Source of the DNA: Collybia mongolica
Lineage: Eukaryota > Basidiomycota > Agaricomycetes > Agaricales > Clitocybaceae
Assembly (NCBI GenBank): GCA_013420905.1
Contig: JAAXNY010000012.1
Span: 682,001 to 746,000 of the forward strand
Length of the DNA stretch: 64,000 bases
Direction: 5' to 3'
Of this stretch, positions 31,165-42,076 are shown in pieces. The position numbers were made by a program, and so were the translations under genes. The notes under the pieces were generated by a model that was given only the letters and a program-made list of their open reading frames with translations, did not search any database and was not told the DNA's origin. How positions within the stretch are numbered: the first letter of the stretch is position 1; the number at the start of each line of letters is the position of its first letter.

Positions 31165-34100
31165 TCACTTATGCAACTTCCGGTGTGACATAGTAGTTTG
31201 TGGTAGCGCCGGCGCTATCCCCTCTTCAGTGTTTTCACTAGAGCTTGACTCTGAATCGGACTGATCCAATTGGACTCTGTCAAAGGTATAGTCACGCTCC
31301 TTATAAACTTGTCTATTAGCGGGATCTTTCGATTCCACTAAAGCATTTAATGTTTCGCTAGAGATGTCTATTAGATCTTGCAGATTATCCGGCAGTTCAA
31401 TTGTACTCCTAGCAAAATAGGGAATAACCCTAAACGCCCCCACTTTATGTTGCCACACCGATCCATCCATTTCACAAACAATATAGGCTCCCCCGCGGTT
31501 TCGTCTCAGGACTATCATTGGTCCCAGGTACCGTGGCTTCAGCTTTTTATCGAGCGAACTTTCGACCTCGGTATTTCTAACTAGTACTAAACTTCCTGGT
31601 TTGAAATCATAGTCTCTGATGGTCGCGCTGTGATCCTTCTCATACTGTAATAGTCTCCTTCGTTTTTCTATATTGATACGTTTCCTCATATTGGCCACAT
31701 GCTGGACGTGCTTAGCTAGAGCCTGCGCTCTAAACCCAATGAGTTCCTCTGTAGTCAATATTTTTCCTGGTAACTTTACTAACCAAGTGGCTTCAATGAT
31801 ATCTAACGGTAAGGTTGGGTGCGCGCCCGTAATCATAAAATAGGGGGAGCAACCCGTCCCTCTCCGTATAGTAATCCTGTCAGCCCACATTACATGGTGG
31901 AAGAAGTAGTACCACTTCTTTACATCACCACCTGTAGCTTTGAAGACAGCTTGACGCACATCCCAATGTGCGCGCTCGGCGATCCCATTTCCTTTGGAAT
32001 TGTATGGTGATATACTTATTCCTGTAATACCATACTTGGATTCCAGCCACGCTTTGGCTGCGACAAAGGCAGGACCATTATCTGTTACAATTTCCGTTAG
32101 AGAACCCCATCTACAAATTACTTCTTCGAACAGCCACCTTCCCAAGGTCTTGCCGTCCTCAGATTTGAGGGGCGCGCCTTCCATCCATGAAGACAGCGCA
32201 CATCTTCCTTGGACAATGTATTTATAACCGTTAGACGATGGGCTCATATACATGGTGTCCGCATGCAATACTTGGAATATAGACGGTGTGTGGGTTATAA
32301 CAGGAGGGATTCTCAACAAAGTTAAAAGCCTTGTCTGACAGATGTGACATGACTTCACATACCATGATACATCGCGTTCCATTTCTGGCCACCAAAATAT
32401 TTTATCTATTAAGGATTTTGTTGCATAGAAACCCCTATGTCCAACAGAATCGTGAGACGCCTTCATCATATATGTTTGGTGATTTTTATCAACAACAAGC
32501 TGGTGCGCACTATCGATATTTTTCCTATACATCCTGCCTTCTGGATCCAAAAAGAAATTAGACGCCTGCCTTGCAAACTTTAGGTAGGCGCGATCTGTCA
32601 TTCCTTTTGGTCTCTTTTGTGGTCTTTTTAACCATTCTTTTATTAAAGGTAGGTTTTTATCCTGTTCCTGTGCCGTAGGTGTCCGTTTAGACTCATCATA
32701 TACTTCCCTTACATTAGGGTCGTATTTAAACTTTTCATTGGGTATGACAGTAGTATTTACAAGTTGCTTTAGATAAGCTTCTCTTTGAATACCAAACCAT
32801 CCTAAACCTAAGTGCTGTTTTACTTCTCCGATAAATGCTGCTTCACCAGCCCAGGCATTGTTTACTTCCACTTCAAAATCAGAGATTTCCTTTGCAAGTT
32901 GGAATAGATATCCGCCGCGCGTGTCGATCTCCTCTTTAAAGTCTGACAGTTCCAAAGGGTCATCCAATCCTTCCGTTGGGTTGATAAACCTTAAAGGACC
33001 TGAGGGTTCGTCGTAACCATTGTCTGGGTCCGGGTAGACAGGATCCCCTAGCCGCGCGTCGCGTCTTGACAGACCGTCTGGGCCAAAGCCTTTACCAGCT
33101 TTATGAACCAAAGTAAAGTGGAACATAAGTATCCTATCGATCCACCTATTTACCGTTGCATTAGGTCCTAAACTTGGGTTTGATAACATCCCCTTAATGT
33201 ACTTTGCATCCGTTTCCACTACCAAATTTCGTACTCCAATAAACCAATAATAACATGCCATTAGAACTCTCATTAATCCGAATAGCTCTCGTTTGGGTTG
33301 TGAGAAGCGCGCTTCGCGCTCATTCAGAGTTATCGAGTCAAATCTAGCATAGTGCTTTCTTCCAGGTATATCAGGGTCTTCCTGGTAGATATAGTAGCCT
33401 ACGGCTTTCCATGACGTATCTACTGACAGTACTACTGGCATATTCCAGGTGTAATTAATTGGACGGAGCGCGGGGCTATTTTTAAGTGCGTCTAATAATA
33501 GCTGCTGCGCTTCTTCTTGCTCAGGCCCCCATATCCAAGGTTCACTACTCCTAGTTAACTTTTGAATTGGTTGACCTATACGGGCGAAGTCTTTAATGAA
33601 ATTCCTGCATACACCAATAGTTCCCATGTAAGCGCGTACTTCACTGACATCTTTGCATGGTCCCCATCTTTCAACTACACCGATTCTATCTGTAGTAGGT
33701 TTCCGTCCTTCATATGTACATCTATGTCCTACCACTAGAATTTCACTTGCGCATAACCTAGACTTATATCCTGAAAATGTTCCTCCAGAATACTTCATTC
33801 TCTGTACGACGCGATTTACATTTTGCATATGTTCCCAGAAGAAGCGCCTAACACCTGGAGCACCAGGTAGCTCTTCTTCTGTTCCGTCCGGTAGTTCGTA
33901 ACGCGTTGCTGGACCGCGCACGGGTACATCATCAATATAGGGTATTGTGACATGTGGTACCTCATCCTGTAGGATGTACGTGACATCGTCATGAAATATT
34001 GGAACAGAATTTGTCCATCCCATAGGGAGTGTTACTAATCTCAGCGCGCCAAATGGTGTTTGGAACGTGGTTAGATCGCGCGAGGTTTCTGCTAAAGGCC

Positions 34101-35208
34101 TCTCATCGTATCCTACATATAGATCCATCATTCCGCCACAAGCGCGCCCTGCGAAGTGTTCTGCTAGTTCTTCGGTAGCGGGTGGTAGACCCGAGTGCGC
34201 TATTGTGACTGCATTCAGTGGTTCTAGACTATGTACAATTCTAAGCTTCTTTCCTGGGCCTTTCTTTAATACGGTAAACCATTTAGACCTGTATGATGAA
34301 TTGGATCTCTCATAGACTCCTGCATCAATTTTTGTCTTGATGATTTTACAAACATCTTCATAGATTCCTGGTGGGATTCTAATGTTCCTCTCTGTCCACG
34401 GCGTATGTGGGACTACTGGTATTTCGACGGGAGGAAAATATTCCTTCTTAAAACTACCGCGCTCACTATCATTCCAAGCAAAACCATCATTATGTTTGCA
34501 CATAAAGTCGTGGATTATATCCATCTCTTTAGGTTTTAAGAAGCTTTCTTCTTCGTGTACTCTTTGGAATTCCGCGCGCCTTTCCTCAGTGTACCTCCCA
34601 GTTGGTTTAAACGGAGGTGGGTTAGGCGTTAGAACTGGTAGGGCTGCTAAAGGGTCGCCCTTTATATCTCTGATAATTCTAAATTTATCAGGCAGGTCCG
34701 CCAGTGTTGGTTTTGTTTTCAAATGTACTGGTTTATACTTCTTTCCTACTAGCTGATCCATGGTCTCAATATTACACTTTTCACTTGTTGCCGTTCCAAG
34801 ACCGCGCTCGTTTGTGCCAATTTGCCACTGCTTTAATTTACTTAAAGCTTTATTGATCATGGGCTGTTCTTGAGCGTATGTCAGCGGTCTAGTGGGTGTG
34901 CTTGCTGGGTCCCTACTGTTCTGCTCGTAGTTTATTACTGGTCCATCGCGCTCATCTACGGAAGCCAAGTACGTGGCTAGTAATTTGCGTTCAGGTACTG
35001 TACTATTCATGTTTACATCACTTCTAGACAAAAAGATATCTCTAAGTTCTTTGTGACCAAAATTCCGCTTATCAGTAGGGTGTCTATAACCCGTTATAAT
35101 AAAGTTCCCGTCCTCATCTTCAGCAATTTCTACGGCTAGCTCTCCTTGATCACTTTGGATTAATTCATCGAAGGCCGAAAATCCTGCTCCGGTTGTCTTT
35201 TCAACAGC
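31165..35208 (-). CDS. Pol of element B: RT, RNase H, integrase, intact
   Basis: The frame is open from about 35208 to the stop at 31165 and overlaps the protease ORF by 49 nt in the -1 frame without an early ATG, so a frameshift is the likely route of expression. Motifs: RT active site YIDDVPVRG; RNase [18 protein letters not shown] and VVETDAKYI; integrase HHCC finger (HDSVGHRG ... CHICQ), catalytic Asp in HADTMYM, Asp in VTDNGPAF and Glu in NGIAERAHW, all present. A basic C-terminal domain follows ([11 protein letters not shown]), with no chromodomain. No lesion is visible. Integrase has the Glu that copy A has lost, so B could have supplied function to A-type copies. Confidence 0.93.
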   Translation of the reverse strand, partial: AVEKTTGAGFSAFDELIQSDQGELAVEIAEDEDGNFIITGYRHPTDKRNFGHKELRDIFLSRSDVNMNSTVPERKLLATYLASVDERDGPVINYEQNSRDPASTPTRPLTYAQEQPMINKALSKLKQWQIGTNERGLGTATSEKCNIETMDQLVGKKYKPVHLKTKPTLADLPDKFRIIRDIKGDPLAALPVLTPNPPPFKPTGRYTEERRAEFQRVHEEESFLKPKEMDIIHDFMCKHNDGFAWNDSERGSFKKEYFPPVEIPVVPHTPWTERNIRIPPGIYEDVCKIIKTKIDAGVYERSNSSYRSKWFTVLKKGPGKKLRIVHSLEPLNAVTIAHSGLPPATEELAEHFAGRACGGMMDLYVGYDERPLAETSRDLTTFQTPFGALRLVTLPMGWTNSVPIFHDDVTYILQDEVPHVTIPYIDDVPVRGPATRYELPDGTEEELPGAPGVRRFFWEHMQNVNRVVQRMKYSGGTFSGYKSRLCASEILVVGHRCTYEGRKPTTDRIGVVERWGPCKDVSEVRAYMGTIGVCRNFIKDFARIGQPIQKLTRSSEPWIWGPEQEEAQQLLLDALKNSPALRPINYTWNMPVVLSVDTSWKAVGYYIYQEDPDIPGRKHYARFDSITLNEREARFSQPKRELFGLMRVLMACYYWFIGVRNLVVETDAKYIKGMLSNPSLGPNATVNRWIDRILMFHFTLVHKAGKGFGPDGLSRRDARLGDPVYPDPDNGYDEPSGPLRFINPTEGLDDPLELSDFKEEIDTRGGYLFQLAKEISDFEVEVNNAWAGEAAFIGEVKQHLGLGWFGIQREAYLKQLVNTTVIPNEKFKYDPNVREVYDESKRTPTAQEQDKNLPLIKEWLKRPQKRPKGMTDRAYLKFARQASNFFLDPEGRMYRKNIDSAHQLVVDKNHQTYMMKASHDSVGHRGFYATKSLIDKIFWWPEMERDVSWYVKSCHICQTRLLTLLRIPPVITHTPSIFQVLHADTMYMSPSSNGYKYIVQGRCALSSWMEGAPLKSEDGKTLGRWLFEEVICRWGSLTEIVTDNGPAFVAAKAWLESKYGITGISISPYNSKGNGIAERAHWDVRQAVFKATGGDVKKWYYFFHHVMWADRITIRRGTGCSPYFMITGAHPTLPLDIIEATWLVKLPGKILTTEELIGFRAQALAKHVQHVANMRKRINIEKRRRLLQYEKDHSATIRDYDFKPGSLVLVRNTEVESSLDKKLKPRYLGPMIVLRRNRGGAYIVCEMDGSVWQHKVGAFRVIPYFARSTIELPDNLQDLIDISSETLNALVESKDPANRQVYKERDYTFDRVQLDQSDSESSSSENTEEGIAPALPQTTMSHRKLHK

Positions 35209-36365
35209 TTAGGCGGTGATCCCTTTGCATGGGTAGGAATAGTACACCTTCGTCCCGTGTTAGGGTCCGTGATAGTGACTACTTGTCCCCCGTCCCGAGC
35301 ATTTTTGATCTGACTTTCCGTGAGCGTATCAAACGGTCTCCCGAGCAATACTTTGTATGCGGGTGAATTTATAATATGTACTTGGAGGTAGATGGCCATG
35401 TCATTAAACAAGAAAGGGACATTGCGCGCTAATCCCGCTGTTTTCTCCACTTGTTTATTAGCACTCTGCATGTGTATGACAACGTCCGGATCCCATGAAA
35501 TATCCAAGTCTAAAGCCGTTTGTTTAGCCATTGATACTATTTGGGATCCCCCATCTAATAAAGATTCCTCCGTTCCTACCCCATTTATTACTGGATATAC
35601 TGCGCGCAAAGAGGCCGATTCTTTTGCTACATACAACTGTTTGGGCTCTTCCCCGGCTGGTAAAGATTCTAAATACTGTAGGACTGGGTCCCCGCATATT
35701 ATAGATCCCTTAGGTATTCCACCGCGGTCATACTCTGAGATGAAGAAAGACTGGAATGGGATTGACTCTACTGGTAGCGCGTCATGCCGTAAGTAGTTAT
35801 CATCAAGTTCCCAGTCCCCTCCAAAGGGTAAGACGTCTTCCTCATCTATTCCGTTTATTTGCAAGTTAGCGTCCCTTTGGGTAAGGGACTTACGTCTGGC
35901 AGTTACAATATTCTTTATTCCATCTCTAATGGTTTTTGACGAGCCCATTAACTCTCCCGTGGTCAATGTGATAGGGTTGTCTAACACTTTAGCAATTATA
36001 TCGCCACCTTTTAATTTTACTTCTATCGGGGACTTAGTTTCATAAGTCGGACCGCGCTTAGTGTTAAAATTAGGTAGCGGATCAACTGGTTCAGGGTTGC
36101 GTTCCGTTCTCCGGGGTATGTAGGGTACCACGGGCACATCGATGTAGGGTAATTCTTTTCGTACTGGGGACTTTACTGATGGTTCAACAAATTTTACTTT
36201 CTTTTTACTAGGAGACGGCGCTACCAACTCCTCTTCACTACTATCCTGACTACTCTCTGAATTGTTACTTTCTTGACGACTATTTCTATTTTTACTTCGG
36301 TCCTCTGGCTGTCTCTTGGAACGCGACCTAGTCGTAGGTCTAGCGTGTTCCTTAGCCTCCTTCAT
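35160..36365 (-). CDS. Retroviral-type aspartic protease ORF of element B
   Basis: 401 aa from its own ATG, 5 bp after the gag stop and in a different frame. A charged Ser/Arg/Lys-rich N-terminus ([14 protein letters not shown]) precedes the protease core with [14 protein letters not shown], where Gly replaces the usual Ser or Thr of the D-[ST]-G active site, and [12 protein letters not shown]. The same DGG is found in copy A, so it is not a chance lesion. Expected role: processing of Gag and Pol. Confidence 0.82.
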   Translation of the reverse strand: MKEAKEHARPTTRSRSKRQPEDRSKNRNSRQESNNSESSQDSSEEELVAPSPSKKKVKFVEPSVKSPVRKELPYIDVPVVPYIPRRTERNPEPVDPLPNFNTKRGPTYETKSPIEVKLKGGDIIAKVLDNPITLTTGELMGSSKTIRDGIKNIVTARRKSLTQRDANLQINGIDEEDVLPFGGDWELDDNYLRHDALPVESIPFQSFFISEYDRGGIPKGSIICGDPVLQYLESLPAGEEPKQLYVAKESASLRAVYPVINGVGTEESLLDGGSQIVSMAKQTALDLDISWDPDVVIHMQSANKQVEKTAGLARNVPFLFNDMAIYLQVHIINSPAYKVLLGRPFDTLTESQIKNARDGGQVVTITDPNTGRRCTIPTHAKGSPPKLLKRQPEQDFRPSMN

Positions 36366-36370
36366 CGGAC

Positions 36371-37882
36371 CTAATTGAAACCCGACTCTTTAACCTTGTT
36401 TTGGTTATTGAGTTCTGCTACCTGCCCTAATAAAGTACTCATTTGTGCTTGTAAGGCTACTATGTCAGGGTTCGGTGCGCTCTTTGCCGTAGGATTATAG
36501 TTATTATTTATATATTCCTGTTTCTGCATCTGAGGCGCTACTGGCAGCGCGGTTTGCGCGCTCTGTTGTCCTAACATTTGTTGCGCTTGAAATTGTGCCA
36601 TTTGTGCCATTATGGCTTTCAAGGTTCCAATGTCGTTACTATTGTCTACTGCATTATGTGACTGCATAACGGACAATACTCCTGGAGCGGGTCCTTCTGT
36701 GACATCTCCGTAATAAAGGGCCGCTACCTTCTTTGAATGGAAGTGTTCCACTTTATCTTTCAATGATACCGTTTCTGGTTCTCTTGGAATATATGATCCG
36801 TCTGGTAAGCATACTCCTCCATTTGCGTTGGTTTTTATTTTCCCTTCCTCAAAATGTTTCTGTTTCTCGGGACAGGCCATTATGAAGTGTCCGGGTGTAA
36901 AACAGTAGTGACATTTATACGCATTTGGTCTTTGTGGTTGTCCTTCTTTAGGCTTTCCGTACTGATTCTGATACTGATGCTGCTGGGGTGCGCTATTTGT
37001 GGCATGGTTCTGAACAGTTGCTTGTTGAAGCGCTTTCATTACATCCTCGAATCCACTCCTCGTATTCTTCTCATTTACTTGGAGACGGTCTAACAAATTA
37101 ACTATTTGTTGTTTTATTTCATCCATCTCTACTTTGATTTTGGGCGCTGCTGTTGCTGTTACGGACGTTATAAACGATCTATTTGTGTCTGGAATATTCA
37201 TGTTGGCTACACCTTCAGAAATGCTGATTGCAGTTGCTATAACTTCCTCCAGATCGTACTGATCCCCTTTTCGTCGCGCGAGCGCGGCGGCTTCGGCAAT
37301 AGTATTAGGATCTGCTCGGTTGTTTGTAGCAACGGCTTGTCCTGCCTGTGTAGCATTAGACTGATTATTCCCTAGCAGGGTTAGCCTTCCTTGTACTTGG
37401 GATCTGAAGACTTCGTCTAGACATCCCAAGAACTTGGTAACTAATTCACGGTTAGAGATAATAGGTGGCCTAACTCCCAAGAGTTTAATAGATTCTGCTT
37501 TGAATTCACGCTTCAGCTTTTTCAGCGCGGCCTCATCGGTTACTCCAATACGTGGGTTGGCGCGACACACTGCCTCTAACTTGGCTACTGATCCTTCTAC
37601 TTGATCGAGTGCTTCCGGATAACTAGAGATCAACTCTGTCTTGAAATCCGTCCAAGTGCCTGTCTTATAGTGGTCTAATGCCCTCCACTCATTCTCTGAT
37701 TGTAGGTCTGCGTATTTTCCCAACATTAACTTCTTTTCTTCATCATTTGTAATGTTACACTCCTTCCATAGGACCTCCATTCGCTCCAGAAACCGGATTA
37801 AACCCGTGGGCTCTTTTCCTTTGAATACTGGTGCATCACGGACGCCTGGTTGGGGCATATATTTACGAGGGGGTTCAGTCAT
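36371..37882 (-). CDS. Gag of element B, intact (503 aa)
   Basis: It begins with ATG (MTEPPRKYMPQPG). The N-terminal half (about residues 20-220) is the helical capsid-like region of LTR-element Gag (FKGKEPTGLIRFLERME, WTDFKTELISSYPEAL). A CCHC zinc knuckle (CHYCFTPGHFIMAC) lies near residues 325-340, after a Gln-rich linker, and a Gln/Asn-rich tail follows. It packages the genomic RNA in virus-like particles. The frame upstream of the ATG stays open to 38230 without another ATG, so a non-AUG start cannot be excluded. Copy A retains only the part from ALKKLKRE on. Confidence 0.92.
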   Translation of the reverse strand: MTEPPRKYMPQPGVRDAPVFKGKEPTGLIRFLERMEVLWKECNITNDEEKKLMLGKYADLQSENEWRALDHYKTGTWTDFKTELISSYPEALDQVEGSVAKLEAVCRANPRIGVTDEAALKKLKREFKAESIKLLGVRPPIISNRELVTKFLGCLDEVFRSQVQGRLTLLGNNQSNATQAGQAVATNNRADPNTIAEAAALARRKGDQYDLEEVIATAISISEGVANMNIPDTNRSFITSVTATAAPKIKVEMDEIKQQIVNLLDRLQVNEKNTRSGFEDVMKALQQATVQNHATNSAPQQHQYQNQYGKPKEGQPQRPNAYKCHYCFTPGHFIMACPEKQKHFEEGKIKTNANGGVCLPDGSYIPREPETVSLKDKVEHFHSKKVAALYYGDVTEGPAPGVLSVMQSHNAVDNSNDIGTLKAIMAQMAQFQAQQMLGQQSAQTALPVAPQMQKQEYINNNYNPTAKSAPNPDIVALQAQMSTLLGQVAELNNQNKVKESGFN

Positions 37883-38317
37883 GATTACTGAACGGTTCTG
37901 AGTAGCTAACGAGTTCGGGTTTGCTACTGGGTTTACTACGGACGATCTTCCGCGCGCTACTGGTCTACTAGTAGTCGATATGTTTCCTAAGGGCTCTGGG
38001 GTTCTAAATACTTGCCTTGGTCCTGAAGATCCAAAGGCTGGTTGTGAAGATCCTTGTGTGCGCGCTCGCCTAGGAGGTGGTAACGACTCTGTTGCTCCAG
38101 CGTTTTGCGAATTTTTAGTCTTCCGCGTTTTTGTAGCTACTTGTCTTGCAAGTGGCTGATTAGTTAGTCTGTTTGACGAGCTGGCTTGTGGGCGCGGCTC
38201 TTGAGACAGATTGACTAAACTTTCTCCGCTCTACTTCAATTTGTAGACGACGTTACTCGTCTTGGTATAATATTTTTCAAAGAAAGATGCTCTCTTTAGA
38301 CTATTCAAAACTCTGAA

Positions 38318-38335
38318 CCCTCGCGGTGGGCTCCA
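38318..38335 (-). promoter_or_regulatory. Candidate tRNA primer-binding site of element B
   Basis: Two bases after the 5' LTR end, the minus strand reads TGGAGCCCACCGCGAGGG. It starts with the TGG expected opposite a tRNA CCA end and would pair with a tRNA ending in CCCTCGCGGTGGGCTCCA. I cannot identify which tRNA. The site is deleted in copy A. Confidence 0.55.
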
Positions 38336-38337
38336 GA

Positions 38338-39554
38338 TGTAAGGGGGCTCCTGGGCTATAAGTGCGCTGATGCTATGAAATGTAATCCCTTACACACACA
38401 CACCAAACTTAACAATCAACACACAAACAGTAGGAATCGCCTGTTTTGAGTTCGGGTTCAAGTGCTTAGAAGCACTAAGCTTTGAATAGTACTAGCCAAA
38501 GCCCTTTTCAATGATCTCCCAACGGGTTTGATTCAGACAAAAGCTTCAACACAGGTTTATAAACCTGCTAGGTATATTTATAATATTTCTCGATCCAATA
38601 GACTGGGTACCAAGTGTACGTTCAATTATTAATGATCCCAAACGGATCTGTAAGTCCAAGCGACTTATCAAACAATACAGTGCCAAGTGCACTAAGGCCA
38701 AGTGCCTAGTAATTCCAACGGACAATACGATACTAAGTTCCAAGTGAACTAAGTCTCTTTAATTCTGTAGTTCTTCAATCAATTCCAATCAAGACACGTT
38801 GAAGCAATCTGATCCTTAATTCGGGCACGCAATAGTGTTTTTAACAAATGTGATTTGTATACTCTATAGTAGCGCGAAGTGGGGGCAAGATTCCTTGCCT
38901 TAGCGCTACTCATCTACAGTCTATTTATAATGTACAAACTAAATATCATATGGAATTGTAAATTTTACACAGAACCGCACTCCCGCGCGCCAAGAATCTG
39001 TATTCAATACTGACGCGTCTACTACAACTTGGCGCGCGCGCCATGCGTGCCAATTATGTCGTTTACTGGTTACTTATCAAATATTGAAAGAGCTGGCTAA
39101 ACTCTTATCAAGTCCCGACCGCGCGCTCTGTTATTTAAAACAGCGCGGCACTGTTGTTTACTCCTCCTGATTGTCCTGGTTGCTATTCACGGTGTCCCGT
39201 CACTTCCGGTAGTTAACACCAAGTACCCCTGACTAGGATCGGGTTGTGCAAGTCCCGAATTTACAATTACTTCTCCTATTAATGATGATCCCCGGACTAA
39301 TGATATCATACTACAACAGTTACTTATGAACTAAGACACCGAGGTTGTAACCGGGCATGGTGAATAGGACTAATAATAGACTGTACTCATAGTCCTCTGT
39401 ACTGATAGTGTATTATCCATTAGACTAGTTCACTCTGATTAGCCGTCTTGGAGCTCGACTCTAATCCTTTATTACTGCTTACTTGGTTATTAGAAATGAC
39501 ACTAATAGCCTTACTTGTTGACTTTATAAGTGCAAACAATTTCGGGCCCTATCA
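38338..39554 (-). repeat. 5' LTR of element B (1217 bp)
   Basis: Runs from TGTAAGGGGGCTCC to GGGCCCTATCA on the plus strand, with the hairpin array at about 38607-38750. It is nearly identical to the 3' LTR at 25328-26544. Confidence 0.92.
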
Positions 39555-40126
39555 CCGCGCGCCAAGGATCTGTATTCAATGCTGATGCGCCCTCTACAAC
39601 TTGGCGCGCGCGCCATGCGTGCCAATTATGCCGTTTACTGGTTACTTATCAAATATTGAAAGAGCTGGCTAAACTCTTATCAAGTCACGACCACGTGCTT
39701 TGTTATTTAAAACAGCGCGGCACTGTCATTTACTCCTCCTGATTGTCCCGGTTGCTATTCACGGGGTCCCGTTGCTTCCGGTAGTTAACACCAAGTACCC
39801 CTGACTAGGATCAGGTTGTGCAAGTCCCGAATTTACAATTACTTCTCCTATTAATGATGATCCCCGGACTAATGATATCATACTACAACGGTTACTTATG
39901 AACTAAGACACCGAGGTTGTAACCGGGCATGGTGAATAGGACTAATAATAGACCGTACTCATAGTCCTCTGTACTGATAGTGTATTATCCATTAGACTAG
40001 TTCACTCTGATTAGCCGTCTTGGAGCTCGACTCTAATCCTTTATTACCGTTTACTTGGTTATTAGAAATGATACTAATAGCCTTACTTGTCAACTTTATA
40101 AGTGCAAACAATTTCGGGCCCTATCA
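39555..40126 (-). repeat. Partial extra LTR (572 bp) upstream of the element B 5' LTR
   Basis: Its right end is the normal LTR terminus (GGGCCCTATCA) against the GCGC duplication. Its left end begins abruptly inside the LTR at CCGCGCGCCAAGGATC and abuts the outer end of the full LTR. It covers exactly the outer 572 bp of the LTR. At diagnostic sites it resembles the A-type LTR (AAGGATCTG) rather than the B-type (AAGAATCTG). Confidence 0.88.
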
Positions 40127-40130
40127 GCGC

Positions 40131-42074
40131 ATATCGTGAACAGCTCGGGTTTGAGGAGGACAATGTCCTTATTGTCTTCCGCTCCATCCGAATGGTCAGC
40201 GCGTCGCGAGAGAGCGTCGGGTTTACCCATACTCCTTCCGGGTTTGTGATGTAAGGAGAAGTCGAAGCGGGAGAGGTACAGAGACCAGCGGGCTTGTCGG
40301 CAGTTGAGTTTCTGGGCTGACCGAAAGTATTCTAAATTCTTGTGGTCAGTCCATACCTCGAATGGGTGTCGGGCTCCTTCTAGGAAGTGTCTCCATTCCT
40401 CCAATGCCCGAATGATAGCCAACATCTCCTTGTCGTGGATCTCGTAGTTCCGCTCGACCGCATTGAGACTTTTGGACATGAAGGCCACCGGATGCCACTT
40501 CTCGTCTTCCCGACTGAGTTGGGACAATACCACGCCAGTTGCGAAATCCGACAAGTCGGCCTCGATGCGGTAAGGGCGGTCGTTGTCGGGGAACATCAAT
40601 ACCGGTTGGGATGCCACTCGTGCCTTCAACTCTTCAAACGCCGCTTGTTCCGCCTCACCCCACTTCCACGCCACGTCCTTCCGCGTCAGGTCAAAGAGTG
40701 GTTGGGCGTGGTGGGAGAAACCCTCTATGAAGCGCCGGTAGAAGTTAGTAAATCCTAGGAACGATTGTACTTCCTTCTTGTTGGTTGGCGCTGGCCAGTC
40801 CACTATACCGCTGACCTTGACGGGGTCCATTTCCGTCTTTCCCGCTGAGATGATAAGTCCCAGGTACTTGATCTGCTCTTGTTTGAACTCGCATTTGTCA
40901 AGTTTGAGGAATAACTTGTGTTCCCGACAACGTTTGAGGACTTCCTGAGTGACCCGTTGATGTTCCGCTCGGGTTTTTGTGTAGATGAGGATATCGTCAA
41001 TGTACACGCAGACTACACCGGCGGTGATGAGATCCTGAAAGATTTCGTTCATCATCGTTTGGAACGTAGCGGGTGAGTTCGTGAGTCCGAAGAACATTAC
41101 CAGGGGTTCAAACAATCCTCAATTTGTTCGGAACGCCGCCTTCCACTCGTCTCCTTCCTTAATCTGCACATTGTTGTAACCCCAGCAGACATCCAGCTTG
41201 GTAAAGTACTTGGCCCTGCGCAGTTGGTTGATGAGCTTGGAAATCAGCGGAAGGGGGTATGCGTTCTTGATCGTCATTCCGTTCAGTACTCGGTAATCTT
41301 GAACAGGTCAGAGGGAGCCATCCTTCTTCTTGATGAAGAAGAATGGTGCGGCCATTGGGGATTTCGAGGGGCGGATGCGTCCCGACAACAGGTTCTCCTC
41401 AAGGAACTTGTCCAACTCTTCCTGTTCCGTGACCGACAAGGGGTAGACCTTGCATGATCGGGATTTGGCTTCGGGAATGAGTTCAATGGCGTGGTCCCAA
41501 GACTGCTTGTTGGGAAGTGCGTCGAAGGATGTTTTCGAGAACACGTCCTCAAATTCGTGTACATAGGCGGGCGCTGTCTCGCGAAACGACTTGGCGGGTT
41601 GGGAGTTTCGATGGAAGGCTTCCGCTAGCCTCTGGGATATGTTCGGGATTGCTTGACACATCTCTTCCGGTCCCTTTGTCTGCTTTTCCGCGTGGTTTGG
41701 GTCCCGTAGACTCACTGCAAAGATGCAGTCACCCTCTTCTAGGAGTTTGGAAAGCGGGTTTGGGTTTTCCGAGTCGGTATCTTCCTCTTCGTTGGTACCC
41801 GCGTTCGGGAAGAGTCCTGCTCGGCATGAATTGATTTGCGCTTCCATTTTCCGCTTCTCCCTAGTTTCCACCTTGACTTCCTCAGTGCATACCCAACACT
41901 TGGCTGGACACTGACTGAGTTTCACCTCATTCGTTGTCCAGTCTATCTCCGGGTTATGCTCCTTGAGCCAGGTGTAACCTAGGATGAGGTTGTGCGTCCC
42001 GAGGTGTGTGACCGCAAAGGTGGTTCGTTCCGAATGACCTTTGTAGCGTAGAACCAGTTCCGCTATTTCACTGA
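40131..42074 (-). pseudogene. Gypsy protease end, RT and RNase H (pol fragment 2) with two TGA codons
   Basis: Read leftward from 42074: the second half of the protease (LGTHNLILGYTWL), a linker, then RT, with the active site in VVCVYIDDILIYT, and RNase H (YRIEADLSDFATGVVL, EVWTDHKNLEYF), ending at ELFTI before element B. Two in-frame TGA codons at 41308-41310 (after KKKDGSL) and 41119-41121 (before GLFEP) stand where the family has Arg; both fit CGA-to-TGA change. The right end joins in frame to the protease fragment at 43687 when the Tc1 element is removed (EAGS followed by ISEIAE). Confidence 0.93.
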
Positions 42075-42076
42075 TA

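Larger units (their letters stand above)
25328..40126 (-). mobile_element. Retroelement B: intact-looking copy of the A family with antisense accessory genes
   Basis: 14,799 bp in opposite orientation to element A, inserted between RNase H and integrase of the base gypsy element. Flanking 4-bp words are GTGC (25324-25327) and GCGC (40127-40130), a duplication with one C-to-T change. Minus-strand order: partial LTR, full 5' LTR, primer site, gag, protease, pol, then the plus-strand genes aux2 and aux1 read the other way, polypurine tract, 3' LTR. All five genes are open. The two full LTRs (25328-26544, 38338-39554) are almost identical, so the copy is young. Confidence 0.92.

Noticed and set aside
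38338..40126. Tandem full LTRs forming a solo-LTR pair
   Set aside because: The outer one is only 572 bp and starts mid-LTR, so it is a partial LTR.
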